Shown here piece after piece: positions 1-8,832 of a stretch of 64,000 bases of DNA (position 1 is the stretch's first letter; each line of letters starts with the position of its first letter). Source of the stretch: Thalassobium sp. (GTDB taxonomy: Bacteria; Pseudomonadota; Gammaproteobacteria; Pseudomonadales; Oceanobacteraceae). The translations under genes were made by a program, and so were the position numbers. The stretch spans positions 1 through 64,000 of the forward strand of contig NVUW01000004.1 of NCBI GenBank assembly GCA_002733205.1. The letters run 5' to 3'. The notes under the pieces were generated by a model. The model saw only the letters and a program-made list of their open reading frames with translations, was not told the DNA's origin and made no database searches.

Positions 1-861
1 GGCCGCCTGCAACTTATGCAACGCATTAATTAAGGCATCACTGCCGGTAACGGATACGGCAACCAGGTCGGCGTTAAATTCCATTTCGCGACTCAGGGCA
101 CGTTCCGCAATGATGACCAGGCGGAACATCGTGTCGACCACCGCGCGGATCGACCAGATAATCAGCGACAACAACCACCCCAGCCAGGCAATGCGCAGAT
201 CGGTACGGCCCAGGCCCCGCACCAGATTATCCAGCCAGTCACGTGTCGCCAGCATATGGCCGATGATCTGCTGGGCAACGTATACCCAACGCCCAACCAT
301 CATCGAACGCTGGGCAAAATGGCCAAATTCATGAGCCAGTACGGCTTTCAGTTCACCCAGTGTTAGTACATTCACCAGCCCGAGGCCGATGATCAGATTC
401 TTTTTCGATGGAAAAATCAGGTTCAATAACGACAGATCATAAAATACCGCCGCATTAACTTCCGGCGTCAGAAACACCCGGTGCGGGCGTGGCGCGCCGA
501 TTTCATCCGCCAGTCGATAAATAAATGCGAATAATTGCGGCTGGTCCTGTTCGCTGATTTCTATACCGTGCGGGTCACCGGATTTGCGTACCGCAAACAA
601 TGATTTACCAATAAACAGGGTCAGCAGACCCGCACACACCGTAATGACCAGGCGGAACAGATCAAAACCCCAGGTGTTGAGGTGCGTGATGCCATTAAAG
701 GTGATTACGGCAAAACAGATTCCGAGGGCAATATAACCCAGCATAAACAGAGTAAGACCTGCCATTGCCAGCCACGCCTGACGCTGATAAGAACCGCGTG
801 GTTTGGTCAGATCAGCCGGCACCTGCTGCGGGCCGGCTGGATACAATACGGGTGTTTCCAC
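1..861 (-). CDS. M48-family membrane zinc metalloprotease, 3' end cut off by the window
   Basis: Reading down from a GTG at 861, preceded by a strong AAGGAGG ribosome site, the frame stays open to base 1, so the C-terminus is missing (287 codons visible). Two hydrophobic segments lie at about residues 31-54 and 70-88. The zinc motif HEFGH is at residues 177-181 in the context AVLAHEFGHFAQRS, and the likely third ligand follows in a REMEFNAD stretch. This is the M48 (HtpX/Ste24-like) arrangement of a membrane-anchored peptidase with a cytosolic or periplasmic active site. Substrate is unknown. No ATG start fits as well as the GTG. The gene is followed upstream (higher coordinates) by a terminator-bearing spacer and an SDR gene on the same strand, with no sign of cotranscription. 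Confidence 0.85.
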   Translation of the reverse strand, partial: METPVLYPAGPQQVPADLTKPRGSYQRQAWLAMAGLTLFMLGYIALGICFAVITFNGITHLNTWGFDLFRLVITVCAGLLTLFIGKSLFAVRKSGDPHGIEISEQDQPQLFAFIYRLADEIGAPRPHRVFLTPEVNAAVFYDLSLLNLIFPSKKNLIIGLGLVNVLTLGELKAVLAHEFGHFAQRSMMVGRWVYVAQQIIGHMLATRDWLDNLVRGLGRTDLRIAWLGWLLSLIIWSIRAVVDTMFRLVIIAERALSREMEFNADLVAVSVTGSDALINALHKLQAA

Positions 862-1264
862 AAACAACCTCCTTGTTAAAAATGCCATAGGGCGAAGATG
901 AAGCGACCTGCAGTAAAGTCCACTTCCGATATTGAGCGGGATATTATCAGCAGAGGTCAAAAATCAACAAGGAAGGCGGGTCGGTTTTGTGAACGGGGCG
1001 GAGAAAACTCATAGAAAAGAGCAGGTACGCTGCACGGAAGAAGAAAAAGAAGCAGAGCAGAACAATAAAAACGGGAGGCGGGCCTCCCGTTTTTATTCGT
1101 GCTCAGAGCACCGCACCGTTATTAGGCGTTTTTTGCCCGTCACCTGGCTTTCACCTGGCTCCCACGCTCTGCGTGGTAGCCCTTGCTGGCACAGTTGCAT
1201 TCCCACGCAGAGCGTAGGAACGAGAAAGAAGAGCGTAGGAACGAGAAAGAGCACCGCACCGTCA
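862..1264. other. Gene-free spacer with terminator and a palindromic repeat insertion
   Basis: About 400 bases between the M48 gene and the end of the SDR gene hold no convincing gene. The part near 862-1066 has nothing I recognise beyond the GTG gene's ribosome site. A hairpin terminator sits at 1067-1095, and 1105-1250 carries a repeat element described separately. The ORFs that can be read here run through the repeat and are rejected. Confidence 0.7.
1067..1095 (-). terminator. Intrinsic terminator downstream of the SDR gene
   Basis: A GC-rich inverted repeat (ACGGGAGGC / GCCTCCCGT) is flanked by A-rich and T-rich runs on both sides, so it could act in either direction. On the minus strand it lies about 170 bases beyond the SDR stop codon. 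Confidence 0.8.
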
Positions 1265-1282
1265 TCAGGCGTTTTTTGCCCG
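1105..1282. repeat. Small palindromic repeat element flanked by 35-bp direct repeats
   Basis: Bases 1105-1139 and 1248-1282 are near-identical copies (two mismatches) of the last codons and stop of the SDR gene plus following sequence. Between them lie an inverted repeat (CCCACGCTCTGCGTGG at 1161-1176 against CCCACGCAGAGCGTAGG at 1202-1218) and an exact 21-bp tandem duplication (1209-1229 and 1230-1250). It resembles dispersed REP-like palindromes of the CCCACGC/GCGTGGGAA type. The duplicated gene end suggests insertion with duplication of the target. Confidence 0.6.
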
Positions 1283-2128
1283 GCGGGTGGCTTTTTTCGC
1301 CTGCATCTGCACCGCCTTGGTGAAAATCCACTGATATGTGGCCGGCAACATACGTACCAGCAGGTCAAACATCCGGGCATCCGGGCCAATCAGAATGCGG
1401 CGGCTGTTTTTGCGCACACCGTTAAGAATGGTTTTTGCTGCTTTATCCGGCGTGGTAATAAACAGCTTCTCAAATTCTTTGGTCGCTTCTTCTTGTGAAG
1501 TGCCGGTCACCTCGGCGCAGCTGGCATCCATACGCGCCGATTTAGCGATATTGGTTTTAATCCCACCCGGATGCACACAACTGCAGCTAACGGCCGAACC
1601 GGAGATTTCCAGATCCTGACGCAGCGATTCAGTCAGACCACGTACCGCAAATTTACTGGCGTTATAACCGCTCATTAACGGCTGGGATGCCAGGCCAAAA
1701 ACACTGGATGTATTAATGATATGGCCTTCGCCGGAAGCTTCCAGATGCGGCAGGAATGCTTTGGTGCCATACAGCACGCCGTTGAAGTTAATGTCCATAA
1801 TCCACTGATAATCTTCCAGACTCAGAGAAGCCACCGTTCCCGACAACGCCACACCAGCATTGTTGAAAATCATGTTGACCTTGCCGTGCTCTTTGGCGGT
1901 GTTATCCGCCCAGGCATAGACCGCTTCACGGTCAGATACATCCAGAATAGTAGTGGTCACTTTCACGCCTGAGCTTTGCAGCATCTGCGCCGTTTCTTCC
2001 AGACCTTTGGCGCTGACATCACTCAACGCCAGATGGCAGCCCTGCTGCGCCAGATTAATGGCCAGGGCACGCCCAATGCCGGAACCGGCGCCGGTTACTG
2101 CCGCCACTTTATTATTGAAATTTTTCAT
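1265..2128 (-). CDS. Short-chain dehydrogenase/reductase (SDR) family oxidoreductase
   Basis: 287-residue classical SDR. The Rossmann cofactor motif TGAGSGIG is at residues 12-19, NNAG at 89-92, the catalytic serine region NTSSVFG at about 139-145, and YNASK with Tyr155 and Lys159. It should reduce or oxidise a hydroxyl or keto substrate with NAD(P)H in the cytosol; the substrate cannot be read from sequence. The start at 2128 is chosen because AGGAGA stands six bases before it. A longer frame to 2236 lacks such a site and begins in non-conserved sequence. The C-terminus is lysine/arginine-rich, and the stop codon region is duplicated just downstream by the palindromic element. It is monocistronic, divergent from transketolase. 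Confidence 0.9.
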   Translation of the reverse strand: MKNFNNKVAAVTGAGSGIGRALAINLAQQGCHLALSDVSAKGLEETAQMLQSSGVKVTTTILDVSDREAVYAWADNTAKEHGKVNMIFNNAGVALSGTVASLSLEDYQWIMDINFNGVLYGTKAFLPHLEASGEGHIINTSSVFGLASQPLMSGYNASKFAVRGLTESLRQDLEISGSAVSCSCVHPGGIKTNIAKSARMDASCAEVTGTSQEEATKEFEKLFITTPDKAAKTILNGVRKNSRRILIGPDARMFDLLVRMLPATYQWIFTKAVQMQAKKATRRAKNA

Positions 2129-2327
2129 GCGTATCTCCTGAATTCTGAGCCTGAACCCTGTCCCGCCAGCGGCGTTCGGTGGTGTTATTGTTATTAACGG
2201 GTTCCGGCAAGAACCCAATGCTGCGCAGTGTGTCACGCGACAAAGACGCTGACCCGGTGAATATCGGCCATGATAACGGTCTGAGAATGCAGGTTTGTCT
2301 GCTATTTATCTGCCCGCAGACTGACCA

Positions 2328-2378
2328 GCGCCATTGCTGAAACAGCCCTTCTGCGCGACAATGGCGCCCCTTTTTTTA
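2328..2378 (+). terminator. Terminator-like hairpin in the transketolase leader
   Basis: GCGCCATTG (2328-2336) pairs with CAATGGCGC (2359-2367), followed by CCCTTTTTTT. On the plus strand this has the form of an intrinsic terminator, yet the next gene upstream on this strand is absent (the SDR is divergent). It therefore sits inside the probable 5' leader of tkt, about 70 bases before the start codon. It could attenuate tkt or stop stray transcription. Confidence 0.55.
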
Positions 2379-2448
2379 AAGGCTGGCAATTGGTCGCCTC
2401 CGGGCAAACCTTGCTGGCCAGAACCGAACCTTGATCAGGAGTCGTTAC

Positions 2449-4437
2449 ATGACATCTCGTTCCGAACTGGCGAACGCCATCCGTGCACTGAGCATGGATG
2501 CTGTACAAAAGGCCAAATCCGGCCACCCAGGCGCGCCTATGGGCATGGCCGATATCGCCGAAGTCCTGTGGAATGACTACCTGAAGCACAACCCGAACAA
2601 CCCGGAATGGGCCGACCGCGACCGTTTTATTCTGTCCAACGGTCACGGCTCAATGCTGATCTACTCGCTGCTGCACCTGAGCGGCTACGATCTGAGCATC
2701 GACGATCTGAAAAACTTCCGTCAGCTGCACTCCAAAACACCGGGTCACCCGGAGTACGGTTATGCACCGGGCATTGAAACCACCACCGGCCCACTGGGTC
2801 AGGGCATTGCCAACGGCGTCGGTATGGCGCTGGCCGAGAAAGTTCTGGCGGCACAGTTCAACCGCGACAAGCACAATGTGGTTGATCACCACACTTACGT
2901 GTTTATGGGTGACGGCTGCATGATGGAAGGCATTTCCCATGAAGCCTGCTCACTGGCCGGTACTCTGGGTCTGGGCAAACTGGTTGCCTTCTACGATGAC
3001 AACGGCATTTCCATCGACGGCGAAGTGGAAGGCTGGTTCACCGACGATACCGTTAAGCGTTTTGAAGCTTACGGCTGGCAGGTAATTCCACGCGTTAACG
3101 GCCACGACCCTGAAGAAATCAAACAGGCCATCGAAACCGCCCGCGCTAACACCGAGCAGCCAACCCTGATCTGCTGCAAAACCATCATTGGTTTTGGTTC
3201 ACCCAACAAAGAAGGCAAAGAAGACTGCCACGGCGCACCACTGGGCGACGACGAAATCGCCCTCACCCGCGAGCGTCTGGGCTGGAAACACGGTGCCTTC
3301 GAGATTCCTGCCAATGTGTATGAAGGCTGGAGCGCAAAAGAAAAAGGTCAGGCCGCCGAGCAAAGCTGGGACGAAAAATTCGCCGCCTATGCTGCGGCTT
3401 ACCCGGAGCTGGCAGCCGAATTCAAACGTCGTGTAGGCAATGAACTGCCAGCCGATTTCTCTGCCCAGGCACAGGCTTATATCGACGAATGTCAGGCCAA
3501 AGGCGAAGTAGTTGCTTCGCGTAAAGCTTCGCAGAACACTCTGAACGCGTTTGGCCCGCTGCTGCCGGAATTCCTCGGTGGTTCTGCTGACCTCGCCGGT
3601 TCCAACCTGACCCTGTGGAAAGGTTGCCAGGGCGTGAGCGAAACCGATGCTGCCGGTAACTACGTATTCTACGGCGTGCGTGAGTTCGCCATGAGCGCCA
3701 TGATGAACGGTATCGCTCTGCACAGAGGCTTTATTCCTTACGGCGCCACCTTCCTGATGTTTATGGAATACGCCCGCAACGCCGTACGTATGGCCGCGCT
3801 GATGAAGCAACGCTCCATCTTCGTTTACACCCACGACTCCATTGGTCTGGGTGAAGACGGTCCAACGCACCAGCCGGTAGAACAAGTCGCCAACCTGCGT
3901 AACACGCCGAACCTGGAAACCTGGCGTCCATGCGATACCGTCGAATCCGCTACCGCCTGGAAAGCCGCTATCGAGCGCAAAGATGGCCCAAGCGCGCTGA
4001 TCTTCTCCCGTCAGAACCTGCAGCATCAGCCGCGTTCTGCTGAACAGGTTGCTGCCATTGCCCGTGGTGGTTACATCCTGAAAGATTGTGCCGGTACACC
4101 GGACGCCATCATCATCGCGACCGGTTCTGAAGTAGAACTGGCGACCGCCGCTGCCGAACAATTGGCCGGTAAGAACGTGCGCGTAGTATCCATGCCGTGT
4201 GCGGAAGTGTTCTGCAAACAGGGCGCTGCCTATATGGAAGCCGTACTGCCCGCCGCCGTTAGCGCACGCGTTGCCGTTGAGGCGCTGCACAAAGATTACT
4301 GGCACAAGTTTGTGGGCCTGAACGGCAAGATCATCGGTATGGACACCTTTGGTGAATCCGCACCGGCGCCGCTGCTGTTTAAAGAATTCGGTATTACCGT
4401 GGATGCGGTAGTCGAAGCGGTTAACAGCCTGCTGTAA
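2449..4437 (+). CDS. tkt: Transketolase
   Basis: 662 residues, the usual length for bacterial transketolase. It transfers two-carbon ketol units between sugar phosphates in the pentose phosphate pathway, using thiamine diphosphate and Mg2+. The N-terminal [12 protein letters not shown] region, the ThDP-binding GDG at residues 154-156 and the central [15 protein letters not shown] segment that binds cofactor and substrate are all present. The start at 2449 has AGGAG seven bases upstream; an in-frame TTG at 2431 lies before that site and is rejected. It is a single gene with its own leader and a strong terminator after it. In Pseudomonas relatives tkt is near metK; here no such neighbour is visible. 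Confidence 0.97.
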   Translation: MTSRSELANAIRALSMDAVQKAKSGHPGAPMGMADIAEVLWNDYLKHNPNNPEWADRDRFILSNGHGSMLIYSLLHLSGYDLSIDDLKNFRQLHSKTPGHPEYGYAPGIETTTGPLGQGIANGVGMALAEKVLAAQFNRDKHNVVDHHTYVFMGDGCMMEGISHEACSLAGTLGLGKLVAFYDDNGISIDGEVEGWFTDDTVKRFEAYGWQVIPRVNGHDPEEIKQAIETARANTEQPTLICCKTIIGFGSPNKEGKEDCHGAPLGDDEIALTRERLGWKHGAFEIPANVYEGWSAKEKGQAAEQSWDEKFAAYAAAYPELAAEFKRRVGNELPADFSAQAQAYIDECQAKGEVVASRKASQNTLNAFGPLLPEFLGGSADLAGSNLTLWKGCQGVSETDAAGNYVFYGVREFAMSAMMNGIALHRGFIPYGATFLMFMEYARNAVRMAALMKQRSIFVYTHDSIGLGEDGPTHQPVEQVANLRNTPNLETWRPCDTVESATAWKAAIERKDGPSALIFSRQNLQHQPRSAEQVAAIARGGYILKDCAGTPDAIIIATGSEVELATAAAEQLAGKNVRVVSMPCAEVFCKQGAAYMEAVLPAAVSARVAVEALHKDYWHKFVGLNGKIIGMDTFGESAPAPLLFKEFGITVDAVVEAVNSLL

Positions 4438-4469
4438 TCCGCTGCCTGCTGTTATCTGTTAATAGTAAC

Positions 4470-4508
4470 GACATAAAAAAACCGGCCAATGGCCGGTTTT
4501 TTTATGTC
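4470..4508. terminator. Bidirectional terminator between tkt and lemA
   Basis: A symmetric repeat with stem ACCGGCC/GGCCGGT and A7/T7 arms (the palindrome extends to GACATA/TATGTC) lies between two convergent genes, so it can end both transcripts. Confidence 0.9.
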
Positions 4509-4521
4509 GCATCAAACCCCG

Positions 4522-5097
4522 TCAGAGATTGGGTTTGTAATCAAAACCAGCCTGAGCCTCGCTATCTGTAAAACTCTGTAGCGGTTGTTTATGGTTTAGC
4601 AGGCTGTTCACCAACGATCCGGGAAACATCTGAATCGCGTTATTAAACTCTTCAACATTGCGATTGAATATACGCAAGGCGGCACCAATCTGCTCTTGTT
4701 GTTCTGATATTTCCGCCATCAGTTTCAGATACAGATCCGAGGCTTTCAGTTCCGGATAAGCTTCAACAGCCACTTTTAATCCCTGCAAAAGACTGGCCGT
4801 GTATTTTTCAGCCTGAGCCAGCTTAGCGGTATCCGGTGCGGCAGACGATGGCTTAGCAAGTTCTGCGATGCTGTTACGCAAGCGGGTAACATCCGCCAGA
4901 ACACTGCTTTCGTGCAGCTTGTAGTCTTCGACCAACTTTTCCACATGGGGAATGATTTTATTTTTCTGACGCTCCTGAGTCAGAACCGATGCCCAGGCGC
5001 GGTCAACGGCATTAAACTTGCCCACAATGCCGTTATAAATAATGACAACGGCAATCAACAGCAGTACCGGAACCAGTAAAAAAAATAAATCGTTCAT
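4522..5097 (-). CDS. LemA family membrane protein
   Basis: 191 residues. One hydrophobic segment at about residues 4-24 is followed by the LemA-type helical domain, recognisable from the YNxxVxxxNAVDRAWASV stretch and the ESS, QEQIGAALR and FN..V..FNN..Q.FP patterns. LemA proteins are membrane-tethered four-helix-type proteins with the soluble domain on one face; their biochemical function is not settled. The start at 5097 follows GGAGAG at good spacing; the longer frame to 5124 begins inside the spacer. It is downstream of, and 32 bases from, a DUF3137-like gene on the same strand, the usual LemA partner, so the pair is probably one operon. Confidence 0.92.
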   Translation of the reverse strand: MNDLFFLLVPVLLLIAVVIIYNGIVGKFNAVDRAWASVLTQERQKNKIIPHVEKLVEDYKLHESSVLADVTRLRNSIAELAKPSSAAPDTAKLAQAEKYTASLLQGLKVAVEAYPELKASDLYLKLMAEISEQQEQIGAALRIFNRNVEEFNNAIQMFPGSLVNSLLNHKQPLQSFTDSEAQAGFDYKPNL

Positions 5098-5129
5098 ACG
5101 CTCTCCACAAAAGTAAACCGGCAACCCGG

Positions 5130-6401
5130 TCAGAGTTCAAAATTATTATCCGTCAGGCGCATCAGGTTATGCATCTGAAACAGTAAGCCATCGAGCTTTT
5201 TCAGTTCATCGTGCTTGGCAATTTCGCTGGCAAATTCAACGGGATTCTCCAGATTATAATGACGCTTATACTCCAGCATATCGTCATTATTAAAAGCAAA
5301 GCACAGATCACCACGGACGTTTATTTCCAGCACTGGACGTGAGTACTCAGACGCCATAGCCAGCATTGCTTCAATCACAGCGGGCGATAAGAAACGGGCC
5401 GCGGCAATCTCTTTATCAGCGCGGACGCTGAATAACCGGTTAAATTCATTTGAAGCTGTTGTGTACTCTTCTCCGCTGAAAGAAATACCGCTGCCACCTT
5501 CAAGACTCAACCCTCTGGCAAATGGAAAGTGCAACAGCAGACCATGACGGTAATAGCTGTTTCTTACCACGCGGGTACGGGTATTACCCTTGGAATCGGT
5601 GTAGGTTTCAGTACGACGCACAACGTAATGAAAACGGTAGAGGCGGTAATCAAAACTGTGCAGCCCGCCCTCATAATGCCCCTGATATAAATGCTGAATT
5701 TCGCGCAGATCATTACCACGAATAAATTCCTTAAACTGCTGACCCAGCTCTTTGGCTTTCTCTTTTCTTTTAAAAGGTAAAGCCTTAAGTCCATTGTTAA
5801 ACAGAATATCCAGCAGACTGATCCGCTCAGAAAGGGGTCTTCGCCAGTGCTTACGGCGATATGAGCGCCACCAGATAATACCTCCGGAAACCACTAACAA
5901 CATTGGCAGACCCAGTTCAGAAGATGCAAAGCCTCCGCCGGAAACAAGCAATGTCAGTATCTGCAATGCCCCCCAGTACAACGCTCCCCAATACGGAATC
6001 AACACCAGAGCCAGTGTTACTCCGGCTACCACCACGACACGCTGCGACGGAGTTTTAAAATGTCTGGATAAGAACCGTACCTTGCCTTTCTCCTCACGCC
6101 AGAGCTGCCATAAGACAGTGGCGACCAGAGGCAACCAATACTGGCTGTAGATCAGTACGACCCTTAACCAATAATCGAATTCATACGGCAGGCTTCGGGA
6201 AAAAATACTGAATAACGTCAGTCCTCCCAGTCCCAGAAACAGCATGCTGATAACGACCCAGAGCTTATCGTTATAATCCAGCGGGCCCGGATGATTCTCC
6301 AATGAACGAATCGTTCTGACCAAATCCTGCTGACAGGTTGCCGCCTCAATTTTTTCCTTCAGCTGAGCAATATTAGTGCTCACCTGCTGGTTGTACCTCA
6401 T
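5130..6401 (-). CDS. DUF3137-like multi-pass membrane protein, LemA partner
   Basis: 423 residues. Hydrophobic segments fall at about 46-66, 83-104, 122-160 and 166-180, then a long soluble C-terminal region (about 190-423) with a tyrosine/arginine-rich FDYRLYRFHYVVRR patch and a domain resembling DUF3137 proteins. These proteins are commonly encoded next to lemA, as here (32 bases apart), and may form a membrane complex with it; no reaction is known. The ATG at 6401 has AAGGA upstream; a TTG two codons earlier is less likely. It is first gene of the pair, so the promoter should lie in 6402-6470. Family assignment rests on context and overall look, not on a search. Confidence 0.75.
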   Translation of the reverse strand: MRYNQQVSTNIAQLKEKIEAATCQQDLVRTIRSLENHPGPLDYNDKLWVVISMLFLGLGGLTLFSIFSRSLPYEFDYWLRVVLIYSQYWLPLVATVLWQLWREEKGKVRFLSRHFKTPSQRVVVVAGVTLALVLIPYWGALYWGALQILTLLVSGGGFASSELGLPMLLVVSGGIIWWRSYRRKHWRRPLSERISLLDILFNNGLKALPFKRKEKAKELGQQFKEFIRGNDLREIQHLYQGHYEGGLHSFDYRLYRFHYVVRRTETYTDSKGNTRTRVVRNSYYRHGLLLHFPFARGLSLEGGSGISFSGEEYTTASNEFNRLFSVRADKEIAAARFLSPAVIEAMLAMASEYSRPVLEINVRGDLCFAFNNDDMLEYKRHYNLENPVEFASEIAKHDELKKLDGLLFQMHNLMRLTDNNFEL

Positions 6402-6655
6402 GAACAATCCTTAGGGTTGCGTAATGTCCCATCGCCATTTTACCAGTATTGACAACTGAAATAGTAATATATGGTTACCACATCACATCATCGGGGCCGG
6501 ATTATTCCCTGCAATGAACAGGGTTTCTCCGGATAAATCAGACTGGTAATTACCCGCAGAATACGTTATCAGATACACAGGAATGCTAAGGCACCTCTGA
6601 ATAATTCCGCACCGCTTCGCGTGAGTGCTGCAGAGTGCTTTGACGGAGAGCGTTT

Positions 6656-7627
6656 ATGTTTACACGGAAGGTATACCTGTTACTCATCAGCCTGCTGTCA
6701 GGCAGCGTTACCGCTGAGGGTCTTGAATTCGCCCTGATCGCCAAAAACACCAGCGATGAAAATTTTATCGAGGTCTGGCGGGGATGTGAGGCGGCGGCAC
6801 AAAAGAATCAGGATCATTGTGTACTGCTTGGCCCTGAGCAAGAGGCCAGCGCCCGCCTGCAGTCACAAGCGATTGAACGTGCTATCAACAGCCGCCAATA
6901 CCGTGCCATGGCCATATCGGTGACTAAATCCAGTGTCATTGCCGGTGCTGTCTCGTTGGCTGAGATTCCGGTAATCACCTTTGATTCCCCCTTCGCGGAA
7001 CCTGAGCGGAGTTTAAGCCTGAGTTATATCGGTACCGACAATCAACAGTTCGGGCGTGATCTCGCCAGACAAGCCAAAGCCCGCCACCCCAACGGCGGTT
7101 CGGTATGTTTAATGACGGCGGAGCACGATACCAACCTGGCTTTACGGGTATTGGGAGTCAGGCGGGAGCTGAGCGGAAATCCAGACTTTGCCGATGGCCA
7201 ACCTCTGCGCGGTGAAGGTGGCTGGCATGAACCTGAACGCTGCCTTTGGGACAGCGGTGACAGCAGCCAACGCGCACTGGCGCAAATACGCATTACGCTT
7301 GCAGAGATAAAGCCCGATGTGATGCTGTCGGTAGGAAGCTGGCCGCTGATCAACCCCCAGGCATACCGGAACACCCTGCTGCCGTTCCAGGAAGAACTGC
7401 GTAAAAATAAGCCACTGATGATTATCGGTGTTGGCAAAATATTACCCGAATACAACCAGCTGATGCAGGAGCAATTACTGCACGCACTGGTCAGTATCGA
7501 TTTTTTTCGCATTGGCGAACTGACGTACAACAACATGCTTAACAGCATTAACAAAAAACCGTTAAAAGCCGTTGTCTATACGCCCAACACTATCATCACC
7601 GCCGACAAACCTGCCGCCGGGCAGTGA
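6656..7627 (+). CDS. Sugar-type periplasmic substrate-binding protein, orphan
   Basis: 323 residues with a signal peptide (hydrophobic residues 5-20, likely cleavage after SVTA). The mature part follows the type I periplasmic-binding fold: an EFALIAKNTSDENFIEVWRG opening, as in RbsB/TorT-like proteins; an alternating beta/alpha pattern; VITFDSP and YIGTDNQQFG in the first domain; and DVMLSVGSW later. It should bind a small ligand, perhaps a sugar or related compound, in the periplasm. No ABC permease, ATPase, chemoreceptor or histidine kinase lies next to it, so whether it serves transport or sensing is open. GGAG precedes the ATG. It converges with puuD, 23 bases apart. Confidence 0.8.
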   Translation: MFTRKVYLLLISLLSGSVTAEGLEFALIAKNTSDENFIEVWRGCEAAAQKNQDHCVLLGPEQEASARLQSQAIERAINSRQYRAMAISVTKSSVIAGAVSLAEIPVITFDSPFAEPERSLSLSYIGTDNQQFGRDLARQAKARHPNGGSVCLMTAEHDTNLALRVLGVRRELSGNPDFADGQPLRGEGGWHEPERCLWDSGDSSQRALAQIRITLAEIKPDVMLSVGSWPLINPQAYRNTLLPFQEELRKNKPLMIIGVGKILPEYNQLMQEQLLHALVSIDFFRIGELTYNNMLNSINKKPLKAVVYTPNTIITADKPAAGQ

Positions 7628-7650
7628 GATTTATTAGTTTTAGTCCGGCT

Positions 7651-8832
7651 TCAGGGCTGCGCCTGCAACCAGAGAATCAGCTGCGTGCGTTCGCTGTCGG
7701 TCATCGCGGTAATATTCGCCAGTGGCATATAACCGGTTTGCAAAGCGCTGAGCATGCGATCTTTATATTGCAGTAATTGCACTTCATTGCCGAGCACGAT
7801 ACCCGCCGGTGCGCTGGTGAACATATCACTGGATGGCGATTCGCTGTGGCACTCAACACAGCGCAGCTGGGTAATATGCAACGCCTGTGGTGTAGTAATC
7901 ACCGTTTCACCTTGCGCTAACTGCGGCGTACGCGGAGCCATGACCGCCGCCAGCCCCAGCATCAGTATCAGTGCTACGACTAAAATCCAGGGTTTAAAAA
8001 TGCCCTGGGTTTTCAGATTAAAGAAGTGACGGGCGAATGCGCTGATAAAGCCGATAGCCGCCAGAATTAACCAGCCATATTCATGGCCATAGGTCATCGG
8101 GTAGTGATTGCTGATCATGATAAAAATCAGCGGCAGAGTGAAATAGTTATTATGGGTAGAACGCAATTTGGCCAGCTCGGCAAACTTAGCCTGCGGCTGT
8201 TCTCCTGCTTCTACCGCTCGCACCAGTTCACGCTGGGCCGGCATAATACCAAAGAACACATTGCCCGCCATAATGCTGCCAATTAATGCACCGACATGCA
8301 GGTACGCCGCACGATCGGAAAAAATCTGATCCAGTCCCCAGGCAGCCAAGACCAGCAGAGCATAAAGAATAATCGCAAACGATTTATTATGCGCCCGCAG
8401 CGGACTTTTAATTAACGCTTCATAGATAGCAAATGCACCGGTCAGAAATACCAGGCTGATCGCAATCGCCTGCCATTGGCTAAGCGCCATTTTCGCCGGA
8501 TCAATCAGGTATTGATCCGCACCCCAGTAGTACATCACCGACAGTAAGGTAAAACCGGTCAGCCAGGTGGTATAAGCTTCCCATTTAAACCAGTGTAGGG
8601 TTTGCGGCATTTTTCCCGGCCCTAACTGATATTTGGCAACCTCATAAAACCCGCCACCATGAATGGCCCACAAATCACCTTTAATACCTTTATCTTTTTT
8701 CCACTGCGGTGGCTCACGCAAGCTGAGGTCCAGCCAGACAAAATAAAAGGAAGCACCAATCCAGGCGACACCGGCAATGACATGAAACCAGCGAAAGAAC
8801 AGATTCAGCCACTCAAAGATATAGGCTTCCAT
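7651..8832 (-). CDS. puuD: Urate hydroxylase PuuD (membrane urate oxidase with cytochrome c domain)
   Basis: 393 residues. The N-terminal two thirds is a membrane domain of about eight helices starting FEWLNLFFRWFHVIAGVAWIG, typical of PuuD. The C-terminal region carries one c-type haem site, C325-V-E-C328-H329, and a distal methionine candidate in GYMPLANIT. PuuD oxidises urate to 5-hydroxyisourate and passes electrons to the respiratory chain rather than making hydrogen peroxide. The ATG at 8832 overlaps the guaD stop as TGATG, showing translational coupling. It is the last gene of the purine catabolic operon, and its product is the substrate of HiuH encoded further upstream. Confidence 0.93.
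   Translation of the reverse strand: MEAYIFEWLNLFFRWFHVIAGVAWIGASFYFVWLDLSLREPPQWKKDKGIKGDLWAIHGGGFYEVAKYQLGPGKMPQTLHWFKWEAYTTWLTGFTLLSVMYYWGADQYLIDPAKMALSQWQAIAISLVFLTGAFAIYEALIKSPLRAHNKSFAIILYALLVLAAWGLDQIFSDRAAYLHVGALIGSIMAGNVFFGIMPAQRELVRAVEAGEQPQAKFAELAKLRSTHNNYFTLPLIFIMISNHYPMTYGHEYGWLILAAIGFISAFARHFFNLKTQGIFKPWILVVALILMLGLAAVMAPRTPQLAQGETVITTPQALHITQLRCVECHSESPSSDMFTSAPAGIVLGNEVQLLQYKDRMLSALQTGYMPLANITAMTDSERTQLILWLQAQP

Noticed and set aside
932-1498. 188-codon plus-strand frame through the spacer and SDR end
   Set aside because: It is the antisense of the SDR gene and the palindromic repeat, with no protein-like character.
3199-4305. 368-codon minus-strand frame opposite tkt
   Set aside because: Shadow of the transketolase reading frame.
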